Part shown: piece by piece, positions 1 through 8,290 of the stretch | Position numbering within the stretch: position 1 is the stretch's first letter | Layout: every line of letters starts with the position of its first letter | Source of the DNA: Nanobdellota archaeon | GTDB lineage: Archaea > Nanobdellota > Nanobdellia > Parvarchaeales > Parvarchaeaceae | Reading direction: 5' to 3' | NCBI GenBank assembly: GCA_021852265.1 | Contig: JAJZNV010000001.1 | Coordinates: 1-34,967 of the forward strand | DNA: 34,967 nt | Program-made: the position numbers and the translations under genes | The notes under the pieces: generated by a model | The model's database searches: none | What the model saw: the letters and a program-made list of their open reading frames with translations, nothing else | Told to the model about the DNA's origin: nothing

Positions 1-10
1 CTAAATAACT

Positions 11-83
11 TAGCCCCGACCGGATTCGAACCGGTGTTACAGGCTCCAAAGGCCCATGTACTTGACCACTATACTACGGGGCT
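11..83 (-). tRNA. tRNA-Gln (TTG anticodon)
   Basis: Reverse complement AGCCCCGTAGTATAGTGGTCAAGTACATGGGCCTTTGGAGCCTGTAACACCGGTTCGAATCCGGTCGGGGCTA; paired acceptor AGCCCCG/CGGGGCT, T-loop GGTTCGAATCC, anticodon loop CTTTGGA. Confidence 0.95.
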
Positions 84-188
84 ATATATTGAACCTAAAG
101 TCACACTTGCTTTTAAATCTTAAAAGAAAAGGGCAATATTATTGGTTTTACTTTGAAAGTTTAAATACCAAATTAACGAATAGATAAA

Positions 189-1232
189 ATGACGGTAGAA
201 GTTCTGGTCTCTGCATTGATAGCTTTAACTGCAACGTTCCTCGGGGGCCAGTTCCTGATGCCTTTGCTTTTACAAAGCGGATTTATAGCTCGTGACATAA
301 ATAAAAAGAACCGTCCCGTACTTCCCGTAGGCGGAGGTCCTATTCTGGCGTTTGGTTTCTTTTTTGGTGTCCTGGCGTTGTTATTTTCATTAAACTATCT
401 TACGACTGCCAATATAAACATAGAATTAGTACTGATAGCGCTTGTGAGTGTAGTGGCAATTTCATTCGTCGGTTTCCTGGATGATCTTATAGGCGGGGGA
501 GTAAGAACATCAAAGGTCAATGCACTGAAAATTGCAAAAAACTATACTTTTTTCAACGGTGGCATAAAACAATGGCAAAAGCCTCTGCTGACACTGATTG
601 CCGCGCTACCACTAATCGCAATAAACTGGGGCGCGCCGGTAATAAATGTGCCGTTTATCGGTGGCATCCAGATAAACCAACTGATCTATGCATTCTTAGT
701 GATTCCGGCGGCAGTTATCTTCTCGGCTAACGCATTTAACATGCTAGAAGGTTTAAATGGTATATCCGTCCAGATGGGGCTTGTTGCATTCTTAGCAATA
801 GCAATATTCGCTTATCATACCCAGGAATACACCGCTTTTGCAATCGCTACAATATTCAGTGGGGCACTGATAGGTTATTTGTATTATGGTGCTTATCCTG
901 CTAAAATACTCCCGGGAGACAGCCTTACTTATTTTATAGGCGCCGGTTTTGCAGCAACAATAATAATAGGAAATCTGCAGTTGCTTGGAATATTATTGAT
1001 CATACCATGGATTATAGAATTTGCATTGAAGGCCAGGAAGCACTTTCATGCTAACTCGTGGGGGTTATTACAGAGAAACGGCACACTTAAATCGCCGCAT
1101 GGACAGAACATTTATTCTTTAACACACCTGTTTTTGAGGACGGGCAGGTTTAAAGAGTGGCAAATAACAAGTCTCCTCACCATAATCGAGATAGTAATTG
1201 CTACATTAAGCCTTGTGCTACTCTGGTCGTGA
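189..1232 (+). CDS. Glycosyl transferase family 4 (MraY/WecA/Alg7-like GlcNAc-1-phosphate transferase)
   Basis: Polytopic membrane protein with FLDDLIGG and NAFNMLEGLNG motifs typical of polyprenyl-phosphate HexNAc-1-P transferases; TATA-like gtttaaatac about 25 nt upstream. Confidence 0.85.
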   Translation: MTVEVLVSALIALTATFLGGQFLMPLLLQSGFIARDINKKNRPVLPVGGGPILAFGFFFGVLALLFSLNYLTTANINIELVLIALVSVVAISFVGFLDDLIGGGVRTSKVNALKIAKNYTFFNGGIKQWQKPLLTLIAALPLIAINWGAPVINVPFIGGIQINQLIYAFLVIPAAVIFSANAFNMLEGLNGISVQMGLVAFLAIAIFAYHTQEYTAFAIATIFSGALIGYLYYGAYPAKILPGDSLTYFIGAGFAATIIIGNLQLLGILLIIPWIIEFALKARKHFHANSWGLLQRNGTLKSPHGQNIYSLTHLFLRTGRFKEWQITSLLTIIEIVIATLSLVLLWS

Positions 1233-1328
1233 GCAATACCTGTTTACTTGTGTTCTAGGTATAATTTTATAACCGATTGAATTGGATGCATTAAAGCTTT
1301 ATATGCAAGTACCCTTCTTCGTAATAAG

Positions 1329-2447
1329 ATGGCAGAAGCAGAAGGTACGAATAAAGTCGGTGCCGGCAACAGTGCTGTAGACAGACATCTAGAGGATATC
1401 CTTGAGAGAGTATCAGTTCTTTATGGAGTTCATTCGGGTGTAACACCCCTTGGCTATAAACAGTTAGATAAGATGATTCTCGACCCAGTTAAAAGTTGTA
1501 CAATAATAGAGTACACGTCTGCTACTAAAACTACCATGTGCAACGAGATTTATGTAATGGCGGCGCAATATATAAAAAACGATGCGCATAAAACCCGTGC
1601 AACCGAGGAAGAAATGAAATCCTCAATTGGCACTTTAAGGGACCCAGACTTCGAGATGGTCAGCATAAATGCACAGGGTAGCACAATACTGGACCAAAAA
1701 CTAACTAGTCGTGAAGTACCTATACTTGGAATTGATATACATCTTAAGGCAACGTTCGAAAAGGACCTATTGGTGGACATTCTTAAGACTATGGATAATA
1801 GTGCATTCACTAAGGTATACAAGGTGATTGTAAATCATTACCAGTTAACATCGACAACGCGTGGTCAAAGTGTTTTCATAACTACCAGTGAAGATGGTTC
1901 TAAGGGGTATCTCATGACTACAGATATAGCTGCGCACGCAGAACTTCCACTGAAAGATATCCTCAGGTATTCATTTTCAGAGTCTAAGGCTGAAGACCTA
2001 AAGGGTCTGCATAACGGGATAAAAACTAGATTGTATGAAGTTATGATGAACGGCAGTGTAAAAAGAGAGATTCTAGGTGATACTCCTCAGTTCAAAACTT
2101 ATGCCGATACGATACAGTGCATAGCTAACGGATTATTCAAGGACGATCCTGGTTTTCAGGATATGAAGGCTGATGCGTTTTTAAATGGACATGAAATAGC
2201 ACTTAGCGAAGTTTTGAAGGACGGGCTGGATGCCTTAATCAACAATGGAAGAGGGTACCTAAAAAGAATAAAACCTAAACTGCATGATGGAATCGTGGAG
2301 TACAAGCTAGGCGATAACCTGTTTTCAGAGAAAGAGGATGTTTTTCTGAAAAAGGTAGGAATACTTTATGATAACGACATTGAAATGGCAAAGAAAATTA
2401 TATTTAGCAGAACCGATAAAAACGACCTGCTTCAAATATATGGGTAG
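1329..2447 (+). CDS. Uncharacterised protein, 372 aa
   Basis: Long ORF, TATA-like ctttatatgc centred about 28 nt upstream of ATG; no family recognised. Confidence 0.8.
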   Translation: MAEAEGTNKVGAGNSAVDRHLEDILERVSVLYGVHSGVTPLGYKQLDKMILDPVKSCTIIEYTSATKTTMCNEIYVMAAQYIKNDAHKTRATEEEMKSSIGTLRDPDFEMVSINAQGSTILDQKLTSREVPILGIDIHLKATFEKDLLVDILKTMDNSAFTKVYKVIVNHYQLTSTTRGQSVFITTSEDGSKGYLMTTDIAAHAELPLKDILRYSFSESKAEDLKGLHNGIKTRLYEVMMNGSVKREILGDTPQFKTYADTIQCIANGLFKDDPGFQDMKADAFLNGHEIALSEVLKDGLDALINNGRGYLKRIKPKLHDGIVEYKLGDNLFSEKEDVFLKKVGILYDNDIEMAKKIIFSRTDKNDLLQIYG

Positions 2448-2483
2448 GGGTAGTTTAAATACAAGCAAAGAAAATAAATAAGT

Positions 2484-2951
2484 ATGGAAGTTATACCTGT
2501 CGGATCAACCACAATTCAATACGACGGCATTTTGGATGATCAGAAATTTTATAATTTCTTAAAAGATACGCTTAAAGGCTTGGGCTATAATGTAATAGAG
2601 GGCTCTTATATTCAATTCTCGAACAACTACGTAATAGACTGGAGTGCAACTAAACTAATTGATGATTATATGGCGTACCGATTGACGCTAAAGATAGACT
2701 TCAGGGGAATAAAAAAGGGCGCAGGCGTAAAAGAGGGTAAACAAGTAGAGGTCAAAACCGGAACGGTAAAAGTAGATGTAACATATGATATTCTTTTAGA
2801 TTATCTGGATAAGTGGACGCACGGTATATCAAAATTAATACGTCCCGTATACGATAAGATGAACGAAGAAGTAATGAAACAACGAAAAGCCACTTTTGAG
2901 GAAGAAGTACAAAATTTAAAGAACACGATACAATCCAACTTAGGGCAGTAA
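2484..2951 (+). CDS. Uncharacterised protein, 155 aa
   Basis: ORF with agtttaaatac TATA-like element about 27 nt upstream; stop followed immediately by the next ORF. Confidence 0.75.
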   Translation: MEVIPVGSTTIQYDGILDDQKFYNFLKDTLKGLGYNVIEGSYIQFSNNYVIDWSATKLIDDYMAYRLTLKIDFRGIKKGAGVKEGKQVEVKTGTVKVDVTYDILLDYLDKWTHGISKLIRPVYDKMNEEVMKQRKATFEEEVQNLKNTIQSNLGQ

Positions 2952-2952
2952 T

Positions 2953-4731
2953 ATGCCTAAGAAGAGCATCTCCTCACTGGACTTATACAAGCTAACTTCT
3001 GAGCTGTCCTTTCTAAATGGCGGGTTCATAAGGGGGGTCAAGAGTGAAAAGAACGCACTTTATCTGCTGATATACCGTGAAGGGGAACACTGGATTAAGA
3101 TAAGACCTGGCGATTATATAGCGGTTACCAAAGAAAAACCTCACGATGCTGTTGAATTTCCATTCACCTCAAAAATAAAATCAGAATTGCTTAATAAAAG
3201 GGTTTTAATCTCAATGCACGGCGCAGATAGGATAATCGAAATCGGCAGTGACACGGCGAAACTTATTATAGAGCTCTTCTCCAATGGCAATATCGTACTC
3301 GTTAAAGAAGGTGTGATAGAACAGGCAATGTTCAACCGCAATTATGGCACACGAATGGTCGCAACGGGAGAGAAATTCTTGTATCCGCCTGGCGGTGTTA
3401 ATGTATTCGAAATAGACTTCGATGGATTCCATAATACGATAAGCAATTCTGACAAGTCTAGCATAGTCAAGACGTTGGCAGTAGACCTGTCTCTCGGTGG
3501 GGTATACGCAGAGGAGATAGTCTACCGTAGTGGACTGGATAAGACCCTTGATCCACACCGAGTTGGGGAAGCGGAGCTCGTGAAACTGTACGACTGCCTA
3601 AAATCTATCATTTCAGAGACACCACATCCAAATATAATCGGAGAAAATATTCTGTCGGTTATAGACTTAAAGCACGTGGATTGGCCGAGGAGATACTTTG
3701 ACACTATCAGTGATGCGATTTTAGCGTTCTTTGCGGAAACCGCTCCAAAGGAGACGACGCGATCTGAGAAAAATGCCAGCGAAACCGGAAAAGCACTTGA
3801 AGAATATTCTGCTGCAGTAGAACTTCTAGAAAATAATTTTAGCGATGTCTCCAAGTTAATTGGAATAGCGAGAGATTCCAAAACTGGTTTAAATGAAAGA
3901 ATGCAAGAATTAGAGAGAAGTGGGTGGATTCTAGAAGGCAGGTTCCTATGCAAATTGCCGGATAAGCGAATAAGTATAGACATTACTAAACCTCTGCGAC
4001 AGACCATATCTGAATATTATGAAAAAATAAAGAAGTTAAAAAGAGCGGCTAATAAAATCGCCGAAATAAAGGTGCTTCCAAAGCGCATCAAGCCAAAACT
4101 TGAATCGGCCTGGTATGCAAAGTTCAGGTGGTGTTTTACGTCAGAGGGAAACCTGGTGGTACTCGGACGGGATAATAGCCAGAACATAGCGCTGATAAAC
4201 AGACATGTCGAAAGGGATGACCTGATAATGCACGCTGATGTATTTGGCAGTCCTTTCTGCGTAATAAAGCCAAATAAGAATCATAGCATCTCCGAAGCAA
4301 GCATCAGGGAAGCTGCTAGCCTGGTGGCGTCTTATTCATCTGCGTGGAAGAGTGGTGCGGGCAGTCTTGATGTATATTGGGTAAAACCGACCCAAGTGAC
4401 TAAAAGCCCTCCTTCTGGCGAATCCCTCAAGAAAGGCGCATTTTACATTGAAGGCAAACGCGAGTACATAAAAAAGGCACCACTCAAAGTATACATACGA
4501 ATATTAGTACACCAGAATGAATACGAGGCGCTGGTTCTTCCCTACAAGCCCGAAGAGGGTTTCGTGCTTATTACTCCCGGAAACAAGAGAAGAGAAGAAT
4601 TAATAAGTAAAATAATAAAATTATTTTCTGAAAGAGCCAGAATCATATTAGAAAGGGACAGCCTAGACCGTCTGATTCCACAAGGCAAGGCTACATTAGA
4701 AAAAATAAATACGCTATTACGAATGGATTAA
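2953..4731 (+). CDS. rqcH: NFACT/RqcH family protein (Rqc2 homologue, ribosome-associated quality control)
   Basis: NFACT-N-like start, coiled-coil middle, and NFACT-R-like C-terminus (DLIMHADVFGSPFCVIK, ...SYSSAWKSG...DVYWVKPTQVTKSPPSGE.LKKGAFYIEGKR). Confidence 0.87.
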   Translation: MPKKSISSLDLYKLTSELSFLNGGFIRGVKSEKNALYLLIYREGEHWIKIRPGDYIAVTKEKPHDAVEFPFTSKIKSELLNKRVLISMHGADRIIEIGSDTAKLIIELFSNGNIVLVKEGVIEQAMFNRNYGTRMVATGEKFLYPPGGVNVFEIDFDGFHNTISNSDKSSIVKTLAVDLSLGGVYAEEIVYRSGLDKTLDPHRVGEAELVKLYDCLKSIISETPHPNIIGENILSVIDLKHVDWPRRYFDTISDAILAFFAETAPKETTRSEKNASETGKALEEYSAAVELLENNFSDVSKLIGIARDSKTGLNERMQELERSGWILEGRFLCKLPDKRISIDITKPLRQTISEYYEKIKKLKRAANKIAEIKVLPKRIKPKLESAWYAKFRWCFTSEGNLVVLGRDNSQNIALINRHVERDDLIMHADVFGSPFCVIKPNKNHSISEASIREAASLVASYSSAWKSGAGSLDVYWVKPTQVTKSPPSGESLKKGAFYIEGKREYIKKAPLKVYIRILVHQNEYEALVLPYKPEEGFVLITPGNKRREELISKIIKLFSERARIILERDSLDRLIPQGKATLEKINTLLRMD

Positions 4732-4797
4732 TACCAGCCTTAAACGATTAAAATATAAGTTAAAGGCATATATATTAAAACCCTTCCTATTAAAGAA

Positions 4798-5148
4798 ATG
4801 GTGCCTAATTACGCTGCATTAAGGGCATTGTTACGCGACCTGGGTGGTGAGCGTGAAGCCAGGATACTTGTTGAAGGGAAACGCGACATTGCGGCTTTGT
4901 CTGGGCTCGGGATACCCAAGGAAAGAATTGTGCAGACTGCACAAATGAATTATTCACAATTGGAGAAGACATTGCCAAAAGAAACCAAGTTAATTCCACT
5001 TTTTGACAATGACAGGACTGGGCTGCTTCGTTTAAAGCGCTTTATAGGATATTTTTCAGCCAATGGTTTTTCAATAGATTATTCTTATTCTGCTAGATGC
5101 AGAACTGCCGGCTTAACTTGCTTAGAGGATATTGGAGACTTATTATAA
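4798..5148 (+). CDS. Small Toprim-domain protein
   Basis: ARILVEGKRDIAALSGLG and LIPLFDNDRTGLLRLKRF match the Toprim E...DxD pattern. Confidence 0.75.
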   Translation: MVPNYAALRALLRDLGGEREARILVEGKRDIAALSGLGIPKERIVQTAQMNYSQLEKTLPKETKLIPLFDNDRTGLLRLKRFIGYFSANGFSIDYSYSARCRTAGLTCLEDIGDLL

Positions 5149-5162
5149 GTATATAAAAAAAA

Positions 5163-6068
5163 TCAACTTAGATACTTCTTACGCACAAGTCTTATTCCAG
5201 TTATGTACGAAAAAATACCTATTATTCCTACAGTCACTATAACGAGTAAGAGCCCCATATCAATACTATTGATATTGTAAACCCCTATCCCTGTGGAGAT
5301 TCCCAAGGATAGTATCTGTGGAAATATGAGACTTATCAATCCGGCAAACATGAAAACTAGTCCGCCGTACAACAAAACTGAGGAGGAGATATACCTTGCC
5401 AGGAATTGGAGAGCTTTCTCAGTTAATTTTTTCATTCGCATTGCCGTGCCGAATACGGCGCCTATTGCAACCTGTGTCACCATAGTGCCTATACCAAATA
5501 TAGCTCCTGGCAAAAATCCAAGGTATGGGCTAGGCATCTTTGGCGCCAAGACAGTAAATATTATGAGCGCGAAGGCACCCATCCCAAATCCAGCAATAAG
5601 TCCGTGGATAATGGCCATCTTATTCGATACGTTCTTTTTGTAAAAATCTTCGTGTTTGTGTTCAAACTGTCCTTTCTTACCGCGTAAAAGCCTATTCAGT
5701 TCCAAGTGCGGGTAAAACCTACCGTACTTTACATAATAACCTGCAATACCCATTGCTAATCCGACCAAAAAGTATACTAGTGCAAAGAAAGTATTTGACT
5801 GTATAAAGTCCCTTATGGAGAATAGCCCATAATTAAAAATAAAATAAAACGCCTCCGACATAATCGCTCGTTGCACTGTAAAGCCAAGAGAAAACACCAG
5901 CCCGGCCTCAGCTCCTTTTCTTGTGCTAAAGTTTCCTATCGCATAAGAAAAAGTTATGGGCCATGTATGCTCATCTGGCGTTATGCCATGTATCACACCG
6001 AGCAGAAACGAAACAACGATTGCAGACAATAATCCGCCAAATGTAGGGTTGAAGATGTTTATATCCAT
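5163..6068 (-). CDS. Multi-pass membrane protein, possible NicO/HupE-like metal transporter
   Basis: Hydrophobic polytopic protein with HGITPDEHTW (HX4DEH) in the first TM region; family assignment tentative. Confidence 0.55.
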   Translation of the reverse strand: MDINIFNPTFGGLLSAIVVSFLLGVIHGITPDEHTWPITFSYAIGNFSTRKGAEAGLVFSLGFTVQRAIMSEAFYFIFNYGLFSIRDFIQSNTFFALVYFLVGLAMGIAGYYVKYGRFYPHLELNRLLRGKKGQFEHKHEDFYKKNVSNKMAIIHGLIAGFGMGAFALIIFTVLAPKMPSPYLGFLPGAIFGIGTMVTQVAIGAVFGTAMRMKKLTEKALQFLARYISSSVLLYGGLVFMFAGLISLIFPQILSLGISTGIGVYNINSIDMGLLLVIVTVGIIGIFSYITGIRLVRKKYLS

Positions 6069-6077
6069 AGTCTTTCA

Positions 6078-6113
6078 GTAGAGCTCAATGTTCAAAACAC
6101 CAATGAACTCTAC
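6078..6113. promoter_or_regulatory. Inverted repeat upstream of the HX4DEH membrane protein gene
   Basis: gtagagctca (6078-6087) and tgaactctac (6104-6113) are inverted with one mismatch, 16-nt spacer, 10 bp upstream of the start codon at 6068. Confidence 0.45.
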
Positions 6114-6343
6114 AGACTCGAAGCAGCAGGCAATTAAAAGCATTCCGTAAAAGTCAACTACTTGGATTTACGTTTTCTTCTTTTTTGAAAAAACCACGGT
6201 AGATTTGCCTTAAATCCAGTATAGACTGCTACCAATTATCAATGAAAGTATGCAGAAATACAGTAATGAAGTAAAGGCAGAAGCGAGAGAACTAATAAAA
6301 AGCAGCCTTTCTAGGAACGAAACGTACACGGTAATATACGGTA

Positions 6344-6943
6344 CTAACCAGCGGAGCTAGTCAAATTACCATACAAATCGAGTACTTCTCTTCGCAAATG
6401 CTCCGGACAAATGGACAGATACTTGTGTAATTTTTGCTTGTTAAGTTTAGAAAGCAGTCTTTCGATAGTTTCTTTTCTTAGATTTATATTAAAATAAACC
6501 ACGTCTATAAATGTCTTTTCCAGATCTGATACGGGGTAATAAAATAGATTTCCTTTTACCATTGTATACCCAAAGAATAATTTTCGTGGCAACCTGAATA
6601 TGGAAACGTTCGCATTCATAGCCTCTCTTTGTCCGATCCTAACTGTACGTGTGGTCAATATAACAGGGTTTGACCGCTCCTCCCAAATGTTGTAATATGA
6701 TAGCGCATAAGTCAGACCATAGTAAAAAGGTGAAAATGCAAAGCCTATAACCTCTGTGTTACTATATATTGTATAAACGCCCTTGGAGATTTTAAATATT
6801 TTACCTCTTTTTACCATATTATTTATAAACCTCTTAGGGTACGTTTTCCCGGCTCGATTATACAATAGAAACCTGCTGACGTCCTTAACAGAAAAGGCAG
6901 GTGTTTTAGAGAAGTGCTTGAGGAAAAGATTAACGTATTTCAT
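6344..6943 (-). CDS. AbiEi-like antitoxin / transcriptional regulator (wHTH)
   Basis: N-terminal wHTH (SRFLLYNRAGKTYPKRFINNMVKRGKIFKISKGVYTIY); overlaps the upstream nucleotidyltransferase ORF by 14 nt. Confidence 0.8.
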   Translation of the reverse strand: MKYVNLFLKHFSKTPAFSVKDVSRFLLYNRAGKTYPKRFINNMVKRGKIFKISKGVYTIYSNTEVIGFAFSPFYYGLTYALSYYNIWEERSNPVILTTRTVRIGQREAMNANVSIFRLPRKLFFGYTMVKGNLFYYPVSDLEKTFIDVVYFNINLRKETIERLLSKLNKQKLHKYLSICPEHLRREVLDLYGNLTSSAG

Positions 6944-7583
6944 AACGTCTTTTTATATAATCAACGATTTCTGCTATAGTCGGTATAGGTCCATCATAGA
7001 TCAACTGAGTTAATACATTCTCGTCTATTGGTGGCTTCATTTCAGATAAAAATCTGACAACTGGAGGGCGCGTTTTGTCCAGTTTTATAACATGTGTGAG
7101 TATAAAGATGTCATAGATGTCCTTTACGGCTCTTCTGGACTTATACGCGGCGATTTTTTCTGACAGCAATGCTTCTGGTGACAGGGAAAATATATCCATA
7201 CTAGAACCATCAGTTTTGGTGTATGTAGCTAGAACACGGTCCACTATTCGTTTGTGGGAGAACTCCAACGCTATACTGGCACGATCATTTGATACAGCGT
7301 AATACGCGATATACCTCCCGCCCCTACGTATTCTTACATTTTTAACAACTAAGTTATATCGCCTGAGGTTTTCTACAATTTTCTCTATTTCTTTATAATT
7401 TCTTACATACAAATCTAGATCATAGGAAAATCTTTTGCCGCCATAACACCTCCAGATGGATGTGCCACCGTGAAATGTTAATTTAGTATCAATACTATAC
7501 AACCTAGCTATAACCTCATCCTGCAACCGGGCCATTTCTAGGTACTCTTTATTTTTCAGGAGCCCTTCCAGGGGTATATCCAT
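6930..7583 (-). CDS. AbiEii/AbiGii-family nucleotidyltransferase toxin
   Basis: LTFHGGTSIWRCYGGKRFSYDLDLYV matches the nucleotidyltransferase GG[TG]S...D.D motif of AbiEii; DIFSLSPEALLSEKIAAYKSRRAVKDIYDIFIL is the typical downstream segment. Confidence 0.88.
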   Translation of the reverse strand: MDIPLEGLLKNKEYLEMARLQDEVIARLYSIDTKLTFHGGTSIWRCYGGKRFSYDLDLYVRNYKEIEKIVENLRRYNLVVKNVRIRRGGRYIAYYAVSNDRASIALEFSHKRIVDRVLATYTKTDGSSMDIFSLSPEALLSEKIAAYKSRRAVKDIYDIFILTHVIKLDKTRPPVVRFLSEMKPPIDENVLTQLIYDGPIPTIAEIVDYIKRRYEIR

Positions 7584-7604
7584 TGATATTTATGGTCATA
7601 TAAG

Positions 7605-7641
7605 TATATAAACCTAGGTAACAATAATTTGTAACCTACGT
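7605..7641 (-). promoter_or_regulatory. TATA box and overlapping inverted-repeat operator of the AbiE-like operon
   Basis: tatataaa at 7605-7612 (TTTATATA on minus strand) 22-29 nt upstream of the ATG; adjacent inverted repeat acctaggtaacaa (7612-7624) / ttgtaacctacgt (7629-7641), 11/13 matching. Confidence 0.65.
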
Positions 7642-7652
7642 AATTAAAACTG

Positions 7653-7874
7653 TTGCGGTGGGATTATTGTATTGGCAATGCTTTATTAACATCGAGAAAA
7701 TACCTAATACGCTATATTTACTTCATGCTTTCTATCGTACTATACAACTTTTGGGTCCTAATAAATGGACTGCTCATATCCGAGCTAAACCTAAAAGGCG
7801 ACAAGCCGATTTTGTCTGCTAAGGTATTCGATGCGATTCTTTACAAGACAAGAGCACTAGCAGACATTACATGA
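7653..7874 (+). pseudogene. Remnant of a DDE transposase C-terminus
   Basis: RW...LLTSRKYLIRYIYFMLSIVLYNFWVLIN resembles the C-terminal RWxIE...TTSxxxxIRLFxFxxSxxLYNxWVLxN segment of IS4/ISH-like transposases; no catalytic region upstream. Confidence 0.6.
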
Positions 7875-8067
7875 CTTTAGACCAAAATTTTTTGAATTGT
7901 CCTAGTCGCACCTATAATAGAAAGCTAAAAATTTGCTCTTTTCATCGATTCTTATTAAGATCGATTTAAATTCTACTCGGGCGCGGTTCTGAAATCAATG
8001 GATTTATTGAAGATTGGATAAGCCGATTTAGAATCTATTTGGCACTTTGCGCTCTACTGGATTTAAT

Positions 8068-8139
8068 AGCCTCAGGCGAGAATCGCACTCGCGACCTTTT
8101 CCTTACCAAGGAAACGCTCTACTACTGAGCCACTGAGGC
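8068..8139 (-). tRNA. tRNA-Thr (GGT anticodon)
   Basis: Reverse complement GCCTCAGTGGCTCAGTAGTAGAGCGTTTCCTTGGTAAGGAAAAGGTCGCGAGTGCGATTCTCGCCTGAGGCT; anticodon loop TTGGTAA, acceptor GCCTCAG/CTGAGGC. Confidence 0.94.
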
Positions 8140-8290
8140 AGCACCTTACGATTATATATACTCATAAAATTTATTCTATAAAAGTATTCCCAATAACGGT
8201 TTAAACCGCCATTATAAAACGACGTGATGCCGTTGTGAGTATGATATTATAATTATTTATAGTCAAAGTTTTCTATAATTTGGATATTCG

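Noticed and set aside
3141-4007. Minus-strand ORFs of 66-161 aa opposite the RqcH/NFACT gene
   Set aside because: Antisense to a gene with clear domain motifs; no plausible independent start or family.
7875-8067. Possible tRNA fragment or att site (gcgctctactgg near 8050)
   Set aside because: The match to the tRNA-Thr D-arm is only about 9-10 nt and could be chance; no longer duplication found.
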